Assembly (NCBI RefSeq): GCF_965279675.1
Contig: NZ_CBDIIJ010000002.1
Coordinates: 1,736,001-1,800,000 of the forward strand
Reading direction: 5' to 3'
DNA: 64,000 nt
Source: Mucisphaera sp965279675
GTDB taxonomy: Bacteria; Planctomycetota; Phycisphaerae; Phycisphaerales; Phycisphaeraceae
Of this stretch, positions 39,591 to 47,416 are shown piece after piece. Numbering within the stretch: the first letter of the stretch is position 1; every line of letters begins with the position of its first letter. The notes under the pieces were generated by a model that made no database searches, was not told where the DNA came from, and saw only the letters and a list, made by a program, of their open reading frames with translations. The position numbers were made by a program, and so were the translations under genes.

Positions 39591-40082
39591 ATGAAGGTTT
39601 CAGGATGGTTGTCGTCTGCGCTGGCCGTGGTGGTTTTGGGTTTTGGCGTGGTGCCGGCATTGGCTCAGGATGCTCCTGAGCGTCCCGAGCGTCCGATTGT
39701 TCAGCCGTCGCCTGAGCAGGTCGCTGAGCGTGCGCAGGCGCGTGTGGAGGCGATCGTGAAGCGTTCGCTGGCTGCGATCGAGCGGACCGAGCGTCGGACG
39801 GTGGCTCTGGTTGAGCGGCTTCAGGAAGAGGGTCGTGATGCGTTGGCGGTGAAGGCCGCTCGTGAAGGCGCGGCGGCGATCAAGAAGCAGACGCGTGCGG
39901 CGCAGGCGCGGATTCGTGCGGTGTGCGTGGCGTCGTTGAGGTTGTTGGATGGGCACCCGCTGAGTGCGAAGGTGAAGGCGGTGTGCGAGCGGGGTGCGGA
40001 GGCGGTGGGGACTTCGGCTCGCGAGTCGCTGGGTGCGATTCGTGAGGCGGTGAAGCCGAGCGATGATCCTTCGGTTGGGTGA
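39591..40082 (+). CDS. Hypothetical secreted coiled-coil protein
   Basis: A 163-residue protein with a clear signal peptide (residues 1-25, ending PALAQ). The mature part begins Pro/Glu-rich and then forms long, charged helices (EQVAERAQARVEAIVKRSLAAIERTERRTVALVERLQEEG) typical of a coiled coil. Two Cys (about 121 and 140) lie in the later helix. No family is recognised. AAAGGA precedes ATG 39591. Confidence 0.78.
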   Translation: MKVSGWLSSALAVVVLGFGVVPALAQDAPERPERPIVQPSPEQVAERAQARVEAIVKRSLAAIERTERRTVALVERLQEEGRDALAVKAAREGAAAIKKQTRAAQARIRAVCVASLRLLDGHPLSAKVKAVCERGAEAVGTSARESLGAIREAVKPSDDPSVG

Positions 40083-40096
40083 GTGAACGGGTTTAG

Positions 40097-40122
40097 GTAA
40101 CCCAGCGGGGCCGTGGGCCGAA
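40097..40122 (+). promoter_or_regulatory. Third exact GTAACC-N16-CGAA element (no gene assigned)
   Basis: GTAACC (40097-40102) and CGAA (40119-40122) are 16 bases apart, the same spacing as the two elements by the sigma-factor gene. The downstream stretch to 40326 has no convincing gene; a 31-codon frame from ATG 40175-40180 lacks a ribosome site. It overlaps a terminator-like hairpin, so chance occurrence is possible. Confidence 0.3.
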
Positions 40123-40145
40123 TGGCCTGCGGCTCTGTTTTGTTT
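40110..40145 (+). terminator. Probable terminator of 39591-40082
   Basis: Bases 40110-40119 pair with 40124-40133 (ten pairs, two of them G-U) around a GAAT loop, followed by TCTGTTTTGTTTGTTT. Confidence 0.55.
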
Positions 40146-40262
40146 GTTTGGCAGGGGGCTCGGCGGCGTCGCGACCGAGTGTATGGAGGCTTTGGTTTTG
40201 TGGTTTTGGTTTCAAGAAGGTCTGCCCGGGCCGACACGGCCCTGCTCACCCAGCGCGCAAGA

Positions 40263-40306
40263 AAGCACACACGCCTAGGACGGTGAGGTCTTTGACGTGT
40301 GTGCTT
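40263..40306 (-). terminator. Terminator of the 40327-40575 gene
   Basis: AAGCACACACG (40263-40273) pairs with CGTGTGTGCTT (40296-40306). Read on the minus strand the stem is followed by TCTTG. Confidence 0.6.
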
Positions 40307-40326
40307 CGGTGGTGGCTGGTTTGGTT

Positions 40327-40575
40327 TTAGCTCTGGATGTTGCCGATGGGGGCACCGGTGGTGGCGGCCTGGGCGGCCTGCTGGGCGCGGGCGGCCTGCT
40401 GCTGGGCGTTCTGGAGGATGATCTGGCTGCCGAAGATGTGCGTGGCGACTTCCATCATGACGGGGTAGTCGGCGAAGGCGGCCTGGTACTTGTCGGCGGC
40501 TTCGCCTGAGGTTTCGCCTTTGGATTCGGCCTGGAATTTCTGCTGTACGAGGTTGAGGGCTTCCTGAAGCTGCAT
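40327..40575 (-). CDS. Small hypothetical protein, 82 residues
   Basis: From ATG 40575 (GGGAG upstream) the protein reads MQLQEALNLVQQKFQAE, then a polar segment and a Gln/Ala-rich C-terminal helix (IILQNAQQQAARAQQAAQAA). It has no signal peptide or membrane segment and is probably helical throughout. I do not recognise it. The frame extends upstream to 40698, but that part is non-coding in character and would overlap the divergent transporter promoter. Confidence 0.7.
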   Translation of the reverse strand: MQLQEALNLVQQKFQAESKGETSGEAADKYQAAFADYPVMMEVATHIFGSQIILQNAQQQAARAQQAAQAATTGAPIGNIQS

Positions 40576-40706
40576 GGGGTCGGTCTCCCGTGTTCGTTTG
40601 AGTGATAGAGAATTATCGTGTCCCGTAGTGTAATCGATCCGGGCTGGGGGCGCAAACCGGCGGTTTGCGCAGCGGGTTGGGCCCGGGGACGCTAGCATGG
40701 CCGCCC

Positions 40707-41969
40707 ATGACTTCGATGCTGATCTTGCGTGGACTGCTGGGGCTGGCGGTCCTGGTGTTTCTGGCGTGGTTGATGTCGTCCCACAAGGGAAAACTGCCTG
40801 TGAGGGTGGTTTTGTGGGGTTTATCGCTCCAGATCGCGTTGGGGGTCCTGGTTTTGGGGAATGACTGGGGTCAGGGGGCGTTTCGGGCGGCGTCGGATTT
40901 CTTCATCGCGTTGGTGTCGAAGGCAAAAGAGCCGGCGGTTTTGCTGTTCGGGAGCGGGTTCGCGGAGCAGGCGGGGGATTTCGGGCCGGGGATTGCGTTT
41001 GCGGCGAGTGGGCTGGTGGTGGTGATTTTCTTCTCGTCGCTGATGTCGGTGCTGTATCACCTAGGGGTTCTGCAGGTGGTGATCTGGGCGTTGGCGCGGC
41101 TGATGAGTCGGGTGATGGGGGTGAGCGGGGCGGAGTCGATGGCGATTGCTGCGAACGTGTTTGTGGGTCAGACCGAGGCCCCTTTGGTGATCAAGCCTTA
41201 TCTGGCGGGGCTGACGAAGTCGGAGTTGTTCGCGGTGATGACGGGGGGGTTTGCGACGATCGCGGGGTCGGTGATGGCGATCTATATCTCGATGCTGGGG
41301 TCGGAGCTTGGGCCGCATTTGTTGGCGGCTTCGGTGATGAGTGCGCCGGCGGCGTTTGTGTTTGCGAAGGTGATGATTCCGGAGGTGGAGGAGCCGAAGA
41401 CGGGTTCGCACATGCCGCTGAAGCTGAACCGGACGTGCACGAATCTGGTGGATGCGGCGGCGACGGGGGCGTCGGATGGTTTGCGGTTGTGGCTGAACAT
41501 CATCGCGATGATTCTGGCGTTTGTGGCGCTGGTGAATGTGGTGAACTGGCCGCTTGAGCTGATCGAACTGGGGGGCGAGCCGATGTCGCTGTCGCGGTTG
41601 TTCGGGTGGGTGTTTGCGCCGCTGGCGTGGGTGATCGGGATCACGTCGTGGGCAGATTGTCAGGTGGTGGGGTCGTTGATCGGGACGAAGATCGCGGTGA
41701 ATGAGTTTGTGGCTTATCTGGATCTTCAGGCCTTGGTGAGTGGTGGTTCGTTTGAGGATGAGCGGTCGGCGATGATGGCGGCGTACATTTTGTGTGGATT
41801 TGCGAATTTCGGTTCGATCGGGATTCAGATTGGTGGGATTGCGGCGCTGGCTCCGAGCCTGCGTGAGATGCTGGCGAAGATTGCGTTCCGGGCGATGCTG
41901 GCGGGGCTGCTGGCGTCGCTGGCGACGGCGACGGTGGCGGGGATGTTTGGGACGGTTGTTTCCAGCTAA
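40707..41969 (+). CDS. Concentrative nucleoside transporter (CNT/NupC family)
   Basis: A 420-residue inner-membrane protein with about ten hydrophobic segments. Family features are the early RGLLGLAVLVFLAWLMS segment, the GSGFAEQAGDFGPGIAFA stretch, and the signature G-Q-T-E-A-P in NVFVGQTEAPLVIKPYL. Later NLVDAAATGASDGLRLWLNI and the closing NFGSIGIQIGGIAALAP are also typical. These transporters import nucleosides with H+ or Na+; specificity is not predictable here. ATG 40707 is chosen over an upstream frame extension. Confidence 0.93.
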   Translation: MTSMLILRGLLGLAVLVFLAWLMSSHKGKLPVRVVLWGLSLQIALGVLVLGNDWGQGAFRAASDFFIALVSKAKEPAVLLFGSGFAEQAGDFGPGIAFAASGLVVVIFFSSLMSVLYHLGVLQVVIWALARLMSRVMGVSGAESMAIAANVFVGQTEAPLVIKPYLAGLTKSELFAVMTGGFATIAGSVMAIYISMLGSELGPHLLAASVMSAPAAFVFAKVMIPEVEEPKTGSHMPLKLNRTCTNLVDAAATGASDGLRLWLNIIAMILAFVALVNVVNWPLELIELGGEPMSLSRLFGWVFAPLAWVIGITSWADCQVVGSLIGTKIAVNEFVAYLDLQALVSGGSFEDERSAMMAAYILCGFANFGSIGIQIGGIAALAPSLREMLAKIAFRAMLAGLLASLATATVAGMFGTVVSS

Positions 41970-42030
41970 GGCGGAGCACGCCCCTGAAGGGGTGTGGCAC
42001 CCGGACGGGTTTTCTACGGCGAGTAGCACA

Positions 42031-42064
42031 AAAAAAGCACCGACTTTGTGGCCGGTGCTTTTTT
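42031..42064. terminator. Bidirectional terminator between the CNT transporter and tpx
   Basis: AAAAAAGCACCG (42031-42042) pairs with CGGTGCTTTTTT (42053-42064), giving a T-run on both strands between two convergent genes. Confidence 0.9.
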
Positions 42065-42085
42065 GATGTTGGGTTGTGCCGACGC

Positions 42086-42601
42086 TCAGAGAGCGGCTTT
42101 GGCGGCTTCGAGGACGGCGTCGTAGTTGGGTTCTTCGGCGACTTCGCTGACGAGGTGGGCGAGGGTGATCTTGTTGTTTTTGTCGATCACGAAGACTTCG
42201 CGGGCGAGGAGGCCGATCTCTTTGATGCGGACGCCATAGGTGGTGCCGAAGCTGTGGTCTTTGAAGTCGGAGAGGCACTCGACTTTTTCGACGCCGGCTG
42301 CGCCGCACCAGCGTTTCATGGCCATGGGGGTGTCGACGGAGACGGTGAGGACGACGATGTCGTCACCGAGGCTGGCGGCTTCTTCGTTGAACTTGCGGGT
42401 CTCGACGTCGCAGACGGGGGTGTCGAGGGAGGGGACGACGGAGAGGATCTTGACCTTGCCTTCGTAGTCGGCGAGGGACTTGGGTGACATATCGACGGCG
42501 GTGAGGGTGAAGTCGGGAGCGGTGTCGCCGGCTTTGAGCTCGGGGCCGACGAGGGTCATGGGGTTGCCCTTGAGGGTGATGGCTGAGGGGCGTTCGGACA
42601 T
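42086..42601 (-). CDS. tpx: Thiol peroxidase (Tpx, atypical 2-Cys peroxiredoxin)
   Basis: Tpx reduces hydrogen and lipid hydroperoxides with thioredoxin as donor. The peroxidatic Cys64 lies in VPSLDTPVCDVETR and the resolving Cys99 in MKRWCG, both at canonical positions. The N-terminus ITLKGNPMTLVGPELKAGDTAPDF is diagnostic. Length 171 is normal. GGAG precedes ATG 42601. Confidence 0.96.
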   Translation of the reverse strand: MSERPSAITLKGNPMTLVGPELKAGDTAPDFTLTAVDMSPKSLADYEGKVKILSVVPSLDTPVCDVETRKFNEEAASLGDDIVVLTVSVDTPMAMKRWCGAAGVEKVECLSDFKDHSFGTTYGVRIKEIGLLAREVFVIDKNNKITLAHLVSEVAEEPNYDAVLEAAKAAL

Positions 42602-42677
42602 GGTTGGGTTCTCCGGTAGAGGGTTGTTTGGGGAAGGGGAGTGTAACGGGGTTGTGCGGGTGAGAGTAGGTGTGCGG

Positions 42678-43568
42678 TCAGGGTGTAGGGGTCTCGATCC
42701 AGCCGAGGTCGGTCAGGAAGGTGATGATTTCCTGGTGCCATTGGGGGTGGATGGGGTCGAGTTCGTGGCCGATGCCTTCGTAGGTGATGAGGGTGGCGTT
42801 GGAGTTGGAGGCGGCGTTGGTGAGGGCGTGGTCGTAGGGGATGATGGGGTCGTCGGTGCCGTGGCCGAGGAGGATGGGGCCCTCGAAGGCGGTAATCACT
42901 TGATCGGAGTCGAAGGGGTGCCAGAGGAGGAAGCCCGGGGCGAAGAGCTGGGCGGCGATGGTGCGGATGGAGGTGAAGCTGGATTCGATGATGAGTGCTG
43001 CGGGTTTGCGGTCGCGGGCGATGGCGCAGACGACGCCGCCGCCCAGGGAGCGTCCGTGGAAGGCGATGCGGGTGGGGTTGACTTCGGGTCGGGCTGCGAG
43101 GATATCGTAGAAGGCGACACCATCTTGTCGGATGGCTTTTTCGGAGGGCGAGCCGGCGGAGCGTCCGAAGCCGCGGTATTCGATGAGCAGGACGGTGATG
43201 CCCTGGGAGGCGTACCAGTCGGCGTGGTGGTAGCAGATCTGGATGAACTCGAAGTTGCCGTGGGCGTAGAGGACGGCGGGTCCGGGGTTTTCGGCGGAGC
43301 GGTTTTTGCCGGGGATCAGCCAGGCTTCGACGGGTCCGGCCTCGGTTTCGAGCCAGATGACTTCGGCCCCGAGGTAGGCGGGGGGTTCCATGGCGGTGTT
43401 GGGCAGGCGGTGCTGACCGGGGAAGATCATGCCCCGCTGGGAGAAGAAGAGGGTGCCGTAGTAGGCGACGGGCAGGAGGATGGCGAGGAGAAGGAGGATG
43501 TTGATGATGCGTTTTAGGGGGTTGCAGGTTTTGGCCGTGGGTTGGGGCTCGGGTGGTGCCTGGGTCAT
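42678..43568 (-). CDS. Membrane-anchored alpha/beta hydrolase (BEM46-like)
   Basis: From ATG 43568 the protein has 296 residues. One transmembrane anchor (about residues 20-42) is followed by the hydrolase core: YAHGNFEFIQ for the oxyanion side, the nucleophile elbow HGRSLGGG (Ser174), a late GTDD (acid) and a GHELDP (His) near the end. This matches the BEM46/YfhR-like family of uncharacterised serine hydrolases. The frame continues to 43799, but the extra 77 residues are Pro/His-rich and overlap the cysK promoter region. Confidence 0.87.
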   Translation of the reverse strand: MTQAPPEPQPTAKTCNPLKRIINILLLLAILLPVAYYGTLFFSQRGMIFPGQHRLPNTAMEPPAYLGAEVIWLETEAGPVEAWLIPGKNRSAENPGPAVLYAHGNFEFIQICYHHADWYASQGITVLLIEYRGFGRSAGSPSEKAIRQDGVAFYDILAARPEVNPTRIAFHGRSLGGGVVCAIARDRKPAALIIESSFTSIRTIAAQLFAPGFLLWHPFDSDQVITAFEGPILLGHGTDDPIIPYDHALTNAASNSNATLITYEGIGHELDPIHPQWHQEIITFLTDLGWIETPTP

Positions 43569-43782
43569 GGGGGGAGCTTTGTGAGGTGGGTGGGTTCGGA
43601 CTGCCCTAGGCACGAATAGGGCGTGGTCATGGGGGCTCGTGGCTGTAGGCTGGGGTGGTTGTGGGTCGGTCCTGGATCTGGCAGCTTGGTCTGGTTGCCT
43701 CACGGAAATAGTACTCATATGATGCGGTTTGTAAATGCCCGTAGATTGAGGGATTGAGACTCCTAGCCTTTTTGAAGGAAGC

Positions 43783-44754
43783 ATGAGCATGGCCAGCACG
43801 ACGGCGAATCTGTTGCATCGGAAGACTTACGCGAACATGGCTGACACGGTGTTCAACACGCCGTTGGTGAAGCTGAATCGGGTGGTGCCTGAGGGTGGGG
43901 CGACGGTGCTGGTGAAGTGTGAGTTCTTCAATCCGATGGCATCGGTGAAGGATCGGATTGGTAAGGCGATGATCGAGGCGGGTGAGGCGTCGGGCGCGAT
44001 CAAGGCGGACACGCACATTATTGAGCCGACCTCGGGGAACACGGGGATTGCGCTGGCGTTTATCTGTGCGGCGAAGGGTTACAGGCTGACGCTGACGATG
44101 CCGGAGTCGATGAGTCTGGAGCGTCGGGGTTTGCTGAAGGCGCTCGGTGCGAACCTGGTGCTGACACCTGCTGCTCAGGGGATGAAGGGGGCGATCGCAA
44201 AGGCGGGTGAGTTGGTGTCGACGACGGATAACGCGTGGATGCCGCAGCAGTTTGAGAACCCTGCGAACCCGGAGGTTCACTATCAGACGACGGGTCCGGA
44301 GATCTGGGCGGACACGGATGGGGCGGTGGATATTTTCGTGTCGGGCGTCGGCACGGGCGGGACGATCTCGGGGGGTGGGCGGTATTTGAAGGAACAGAAG
44401 CCGGGCGTGAAGCTGGTGGCGGTAGAGCCTGAGGATTCGCCTGTGATCTCGGGTGGCGAGCCGGGCCCGCACAAGATTCAGGGGATCGGGGCCGGCTTTA
44501 TCCCGAAGAACCTGAATACGGACATCGTGGACAGCGTGGAGAAGGTGAGCAACGAGGAGGCGTTCGCGATGGGCCGTCGCGTGGCTCAGGAAGAGGCACT
44601 CTTTGGGGGGATCAGCACGGGTGCGAACGTGGCGGTGGCGTGCCGGCTGGCGGCGCTGCCGGAGAACCGTGGCAAGACGATCGTGACGATCGGCTGCAGC
44701 TTCGGCGAGCGGTATCTGTCGACGGCGATGTTTGCGGATCTGCTGGGGGGCTAG
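43783..44754 (+). CDS. cysK: Cysteine synthase (O-acetylserine sulfhydrylase)
   Basis: CysK makes cysteine from O-acetylserine and sulfide with pyridoxal phosphate. Lys56 (NPMASVKDRIG) is the cofactor lysine and SGNTG (84-88) the substrate loop. The phosphate-binding GVGTGGTISG and the closing GGISTGANVAVA are intact. Length 323 is typical. GAAGGA precedes ATG 43783. A tRNA-Cys gene lies 70 bases downstream on the same strand. Confidence 0.95.
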   Translation: MSMASTTANLLHRKTYANMADTVFNTPLVKLNRVVPEGGATVLVKCEFFNPMASVKDRIGKAMIEAGEASGAIKADTHIIEPTSGNTGIALAFICAAKGYRLTLTMPESMSLERRGLLKALGANLVLTPAAQGMKGAIAKAGELVSTTDNAWMPQQFENPANPEVHYQTTGPEIWADTDGAVDIFVSGVGTGGTISGGGRYLKEQKPGVKLVAVEPEDSPVISGGEPGPHKIQGIGAGFIPKNLNTDIVDSVEKVSNEEAFAMGRRVAQEEALFGGISTGANVAVACRLAALPENRGKTIVTIGCSFGERYLSTAMFADLLGG

Positions 44755-44806
44755 CGTCTGATTTGAATGGGCCCCGGGGCTCCTGCCCCGGGCTCGTTGA
44801 TTTGGC

Positions 44807-44812
44807 TAGAAT
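44807..44812 (+). promoter_or_regulatory. -10 box of the tRNA-Cys gene
   Basis: TAGAAT sits 12 bases before the mature tRNA 5' end. A clear -35 box is missing, as for the other TAGAAT boxes in the window. A perfect 8-bp hairpin (GCCCCGGG type, about 44770-44793) lies just before it and may weaken read-through from cysK. Confidence 0.45.
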
Positions 44813-44824
44813 CCGGATGCATGC

Positions 44825-44898
44825 GGCCGCGTGCCCGAGTGGACTAAGGGAGCTGATTGCAAATCAGCGATTCGTCGGTTCGAATCCGACCGCGGCCT
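44825..44898 (+). tRNA. tRNA-Cys (GCA)
   Basis: The acceptor stem pairs GGCCGCG (44825-44831) with CGCGGCC (44891-44897), with discriminator U at 44898 as expected for tRNA-Cys. The anticodon loop is TTGCAAA (GCA) within a GCTGA/TCAGC stem, and the T arm is GTCGG-TTCGAAT-CCGAC. CCA is not encoded; a T-run follows directly. Confidence 0.97.
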
Positions 44899-44986
44899 TT
44901 TTTGTGAGTATCGAGACCGGTGGGTTGTAGACTGCTTCGCGTAGCGGCTGTTTTTTGGGGTTGCGTGCGGATGTCGGAGGTGTGTT

Positions 44987-47380
44987 ATGTCGGGTTTCTG
45001 GTCTCGTCGTCGATTTTTGGGATCGCTGGTGGCGGGGGCTTCGGTGGGTAGGCTTGATCTGTCGGGCTGGTTGGGTGAGCGGTTCGGGTCGGTGAAGGCG
45101 GTGGGATCGGCGGCGGGGGGTGTGGGTGACTTTGCGTTCTTTCATCTGTCGGATTCGCATCTGGAGCCGCGGCCTGCGGGCGAGGTTTTCAACGCGGAGG
45201 GTCGCAGTGTTGGGGTGCTGGACTGGTTCTGTCGGCAGACGGCGGAGCCGATCCGGATGTCGGTTTATCCCGAGGCTGGTGCGCTGCCGGGTTCGTTCGC
45301 GATTCATACGGGCGATATTTTTGAGTACAGCACGGTTGATGATTGCTGGGCGGATTGGGCGCGGGTGCTGGATGCATCGGCTTGTGAGATTTATGGGGTG
45401 GCGGGTAACCATGACAACACGTGGGGTTCGATCAATCCCGAGTTGCAAGCTCGGTATGGGGGTGATTCGTACAGCTTTGACCATGGGGGTTGTCATTTTG
45501 TGTGTTTGAACTCGTCGGGGTCGTTGTCGCCTTTGCCTTGTTGGGACGAGCGGACGCTGGTCTGGCTGGCGGAGGATCTGGCGGGTGTGGATGAGCGGAC
45601 GCCTGTGTTTCTAGCGATGCATCATCCGTTGTCGGGGAACAGCGGTTATGCGAGCGAGTTCGACAAGCTGCGGTTGTGGGAGGTGATTCGTCGGCATCAT
45701 GTGGTGCTGATGATGGATGGTCACTGGCACACGGTGCATGTGCGGCAGTGGCAGAATCTGCATCGGGTGAATGGTGGGGAGACGTTTCGGAACAACAGCG
45801 GGTACGGGATGGTGAGTGTGGTGGGCGGGGTGCTGAGGTGCGGGTATCGGTTTCATGCATCGGCGGGGCGGCCGGTGCGGGCGTTTGATGGTGAGCGGAT
45901 GGTGGCGGTGCTTGAGAAGCCTGTGGCTAAGGTGAGCCCGCGGGTTGATTTTTCGGTTGAGCATCGGATGGAGCCGGGTTCCGGGATGATCGGGCTTCGT
46001 GTCGAGATCGATTCGTGCCAGGGGATGTCGGCTGGGGACTCACCAGCGGAGGTGGCGGGTGATCTGGGTGTGCGTGCCTGGGTTGATGATGATGAGGCTG
46101 CGGCTGTGGCCCTTGTGGTCGCATCGGATGCTTCTGCGACGGGCGAGCCGGTTTTTGTGGGGCGTCTGGCGGGAGGGTCGCTGGTTGCGGGTCGGCATTA
46201 TCTGACTGTGGACGTGGCTTCGAAGACTCAGACGCAGGTGACTGACAGCGGGCGTGAGCCTGTGGCGAATCGTCGGGGGGTGGCGTTTACGGTGGCTGCG
46301 TCTATGGGTGATTGGCGGGCGGATACGGTGCGGGTGGGGTCGGGTGTGAAGGCGCCGCTTCGGTTGTCCGATCGTGCGTCGTTGTTGTGCTTCGCGGGGA
46401 CTGACGGGCGTGTGCGTGTGTGGGATTGGGAGAGGGAGCGGTCGCTGTTGGACGTGGCGACGGGTCGGGAGATTCTGCATGGGCTGGCGTTGACGCGGGC
46501 GGTTGGTGGCTCGGAGGTGCTGTTGGTGGGGACGGCGGGCGGTCCGGGTGAGGCTGGTGGCGCGTTGTCGGCTTACCGTTTGGCAGGCGGGGACGAGGGA
46601 ACTGAGCTATGGCGTCGGCCGTTGCCGTCGGCGGTGTATGCGCCTGCTGTGGTGCGTGAGGGCGTGGCTTACTTTGGGGATGGGGATGGGGTGATGTGGG
46701 CGGTTCGCGTAGATGATGGAGGGGTGTTGTGGTCCAGTGATGTGGCGACGTATGGCGTTGAAGCGGCGGTCGCGATGGATCCGGCGGGAGATCGGATGTA
46801 CGTCGGGGCGTGGGACGGGTTTTTGTATGGGGTGTCGGTGGAGGATGGTCGGCGGCTGTGGCGATCGTGGTGCCCGCGTGGGCAGGTGGACAGGCAGAGT
46901 CGGTATTACGGTCCGGCGGATTGTTCGCCTGTGCTGTTGACTGGGGTTGATGGTGAGACGCGGGTGTACTGTGCGGATCGTGGTTACCGGCTGGGGTGGT
47001 ATTCGCGGGATGGGGTATTCGGCGGCGAGGTGATGGCAGAGGTTTCTGCGATTTCGGGAACGGTGTCGGGTGATGGTTTGTACGCACGGGGGCTGGATGA
47101 TCGGTTGCTGCGGCTGGATGCGCAGGGCGGTGTGGTGTGGGAGAGCGCGGTGCCGACGGGACGGATCCCGAATCCGGCGGTGGCTGTGGCGGATGTGGTG
47201 GGAGTGGTTTCGGATCGGGGGTTGCTGACGGTGTTGTCGTCAGAGACCGGTGAGGTGGTTATGCGTTACTCGGTTTCTCCGTCGCTTTATGTGATGGCTT
47301 CGCTGGCGGCGAGCGCTGATGGGCGTGCCTGGTATGCGGCGGGGATGGATGGTGCGGTTACGAGGCTGAGGCGTGCTTAG
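44987..47380 (+). CDS. Tat-exported metallophosphoesterase with a PQQ-like beta-propeller
   Basis: A 797-residue protein. SRRRFL (residues 6-11) followed by a short hydrophobic stretch is a twin-arginine signal. The calcineurin-like phosphoesterase domain has LSDSHLE (Asp56, His58), TGDIF (Asp110), AGNHDN (139-144) and later MHHPLSG and DGHWHT. After residue 300 a linker leads to a C-terminal propeller of PQQ-like repeats (LLCFAGTDGRVRVWDWERE, VYAPAVVREGVAYFGDGDG, MYVGAWDGFLYGVSVEDGR). Extracellular phosphodiester or sugar-linked substrates are plausible, not shown. Confidence 0.88.
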   Translation: MSGFWSRRRFLGSLVAGASVGRLDLSGWLGERFGSVKAVGSAAGGVGDFAFFHLSDSHLEPRPAGEVFNAEGRSVGVLDWFCRQTAEPIRMSVYPEAGALPGSFAIHTGDIFEYSTVDDCWADWARVLDASACEIYGVAGNHDNTWGSINPELQARYGGDSYSFDHGGCHFVCLNSSGSLSPLPCWDERTLVWLAEDLAGVDERTPVFLAMHHPLSGNSGYASEFDKLRLWEVIRRHHVVLMMDGHWHTVHVRQWQNLHRVNGGETFRNNSGYGMVSVVGGVLRCGYRFHASAGRPVRAFDGERMVAVLEKPVAKVSPRVDFSVEHRMEPGSGMIGLRVEIDSCQGMSAGDSPAEVAGDLGVRAWVDDDEAAAVALVVASDASATGEPVFVGRLAGGSLVAGRHYLTVDVASKTQTQVTDSGREPVANRRGVAFTVAASMGDWRADTVRVGSGVKAPLRLSDRASLLCFAGTDGRVRVWDWERERSLLDVATGREILHGLALTRAVGGSEVLLVGTAGGPGEAGGALSAYRLAGGDEGTELWRRPLPSAVYAPAVVREGVAYFGDGDGVMWAVRVDDGGVLWSSDVATYGVEAAVAMDPAGDRMYVGAWDGFLYGVSVEDGRRLWRSWCPRGQVDRQSRYYGPADCSPVLLTGVDGETRVYCADRGYRLGWYSRDGVFGGEVMAEVSAISGTVSGDGLYARGLDDRLLRLDAQGGVVWESAVPTGRIPNPAVAVADVVGVVSDRGLLTVLSSETGEVVMRYSVSPSLYVMASLAASADGRAWYAAGMDGAVTRLRRA

Positions 47381-47416
47381 GCGCGGTTGCCTGCCCTTGT
47401 CCTGATAGCTGAGGTT

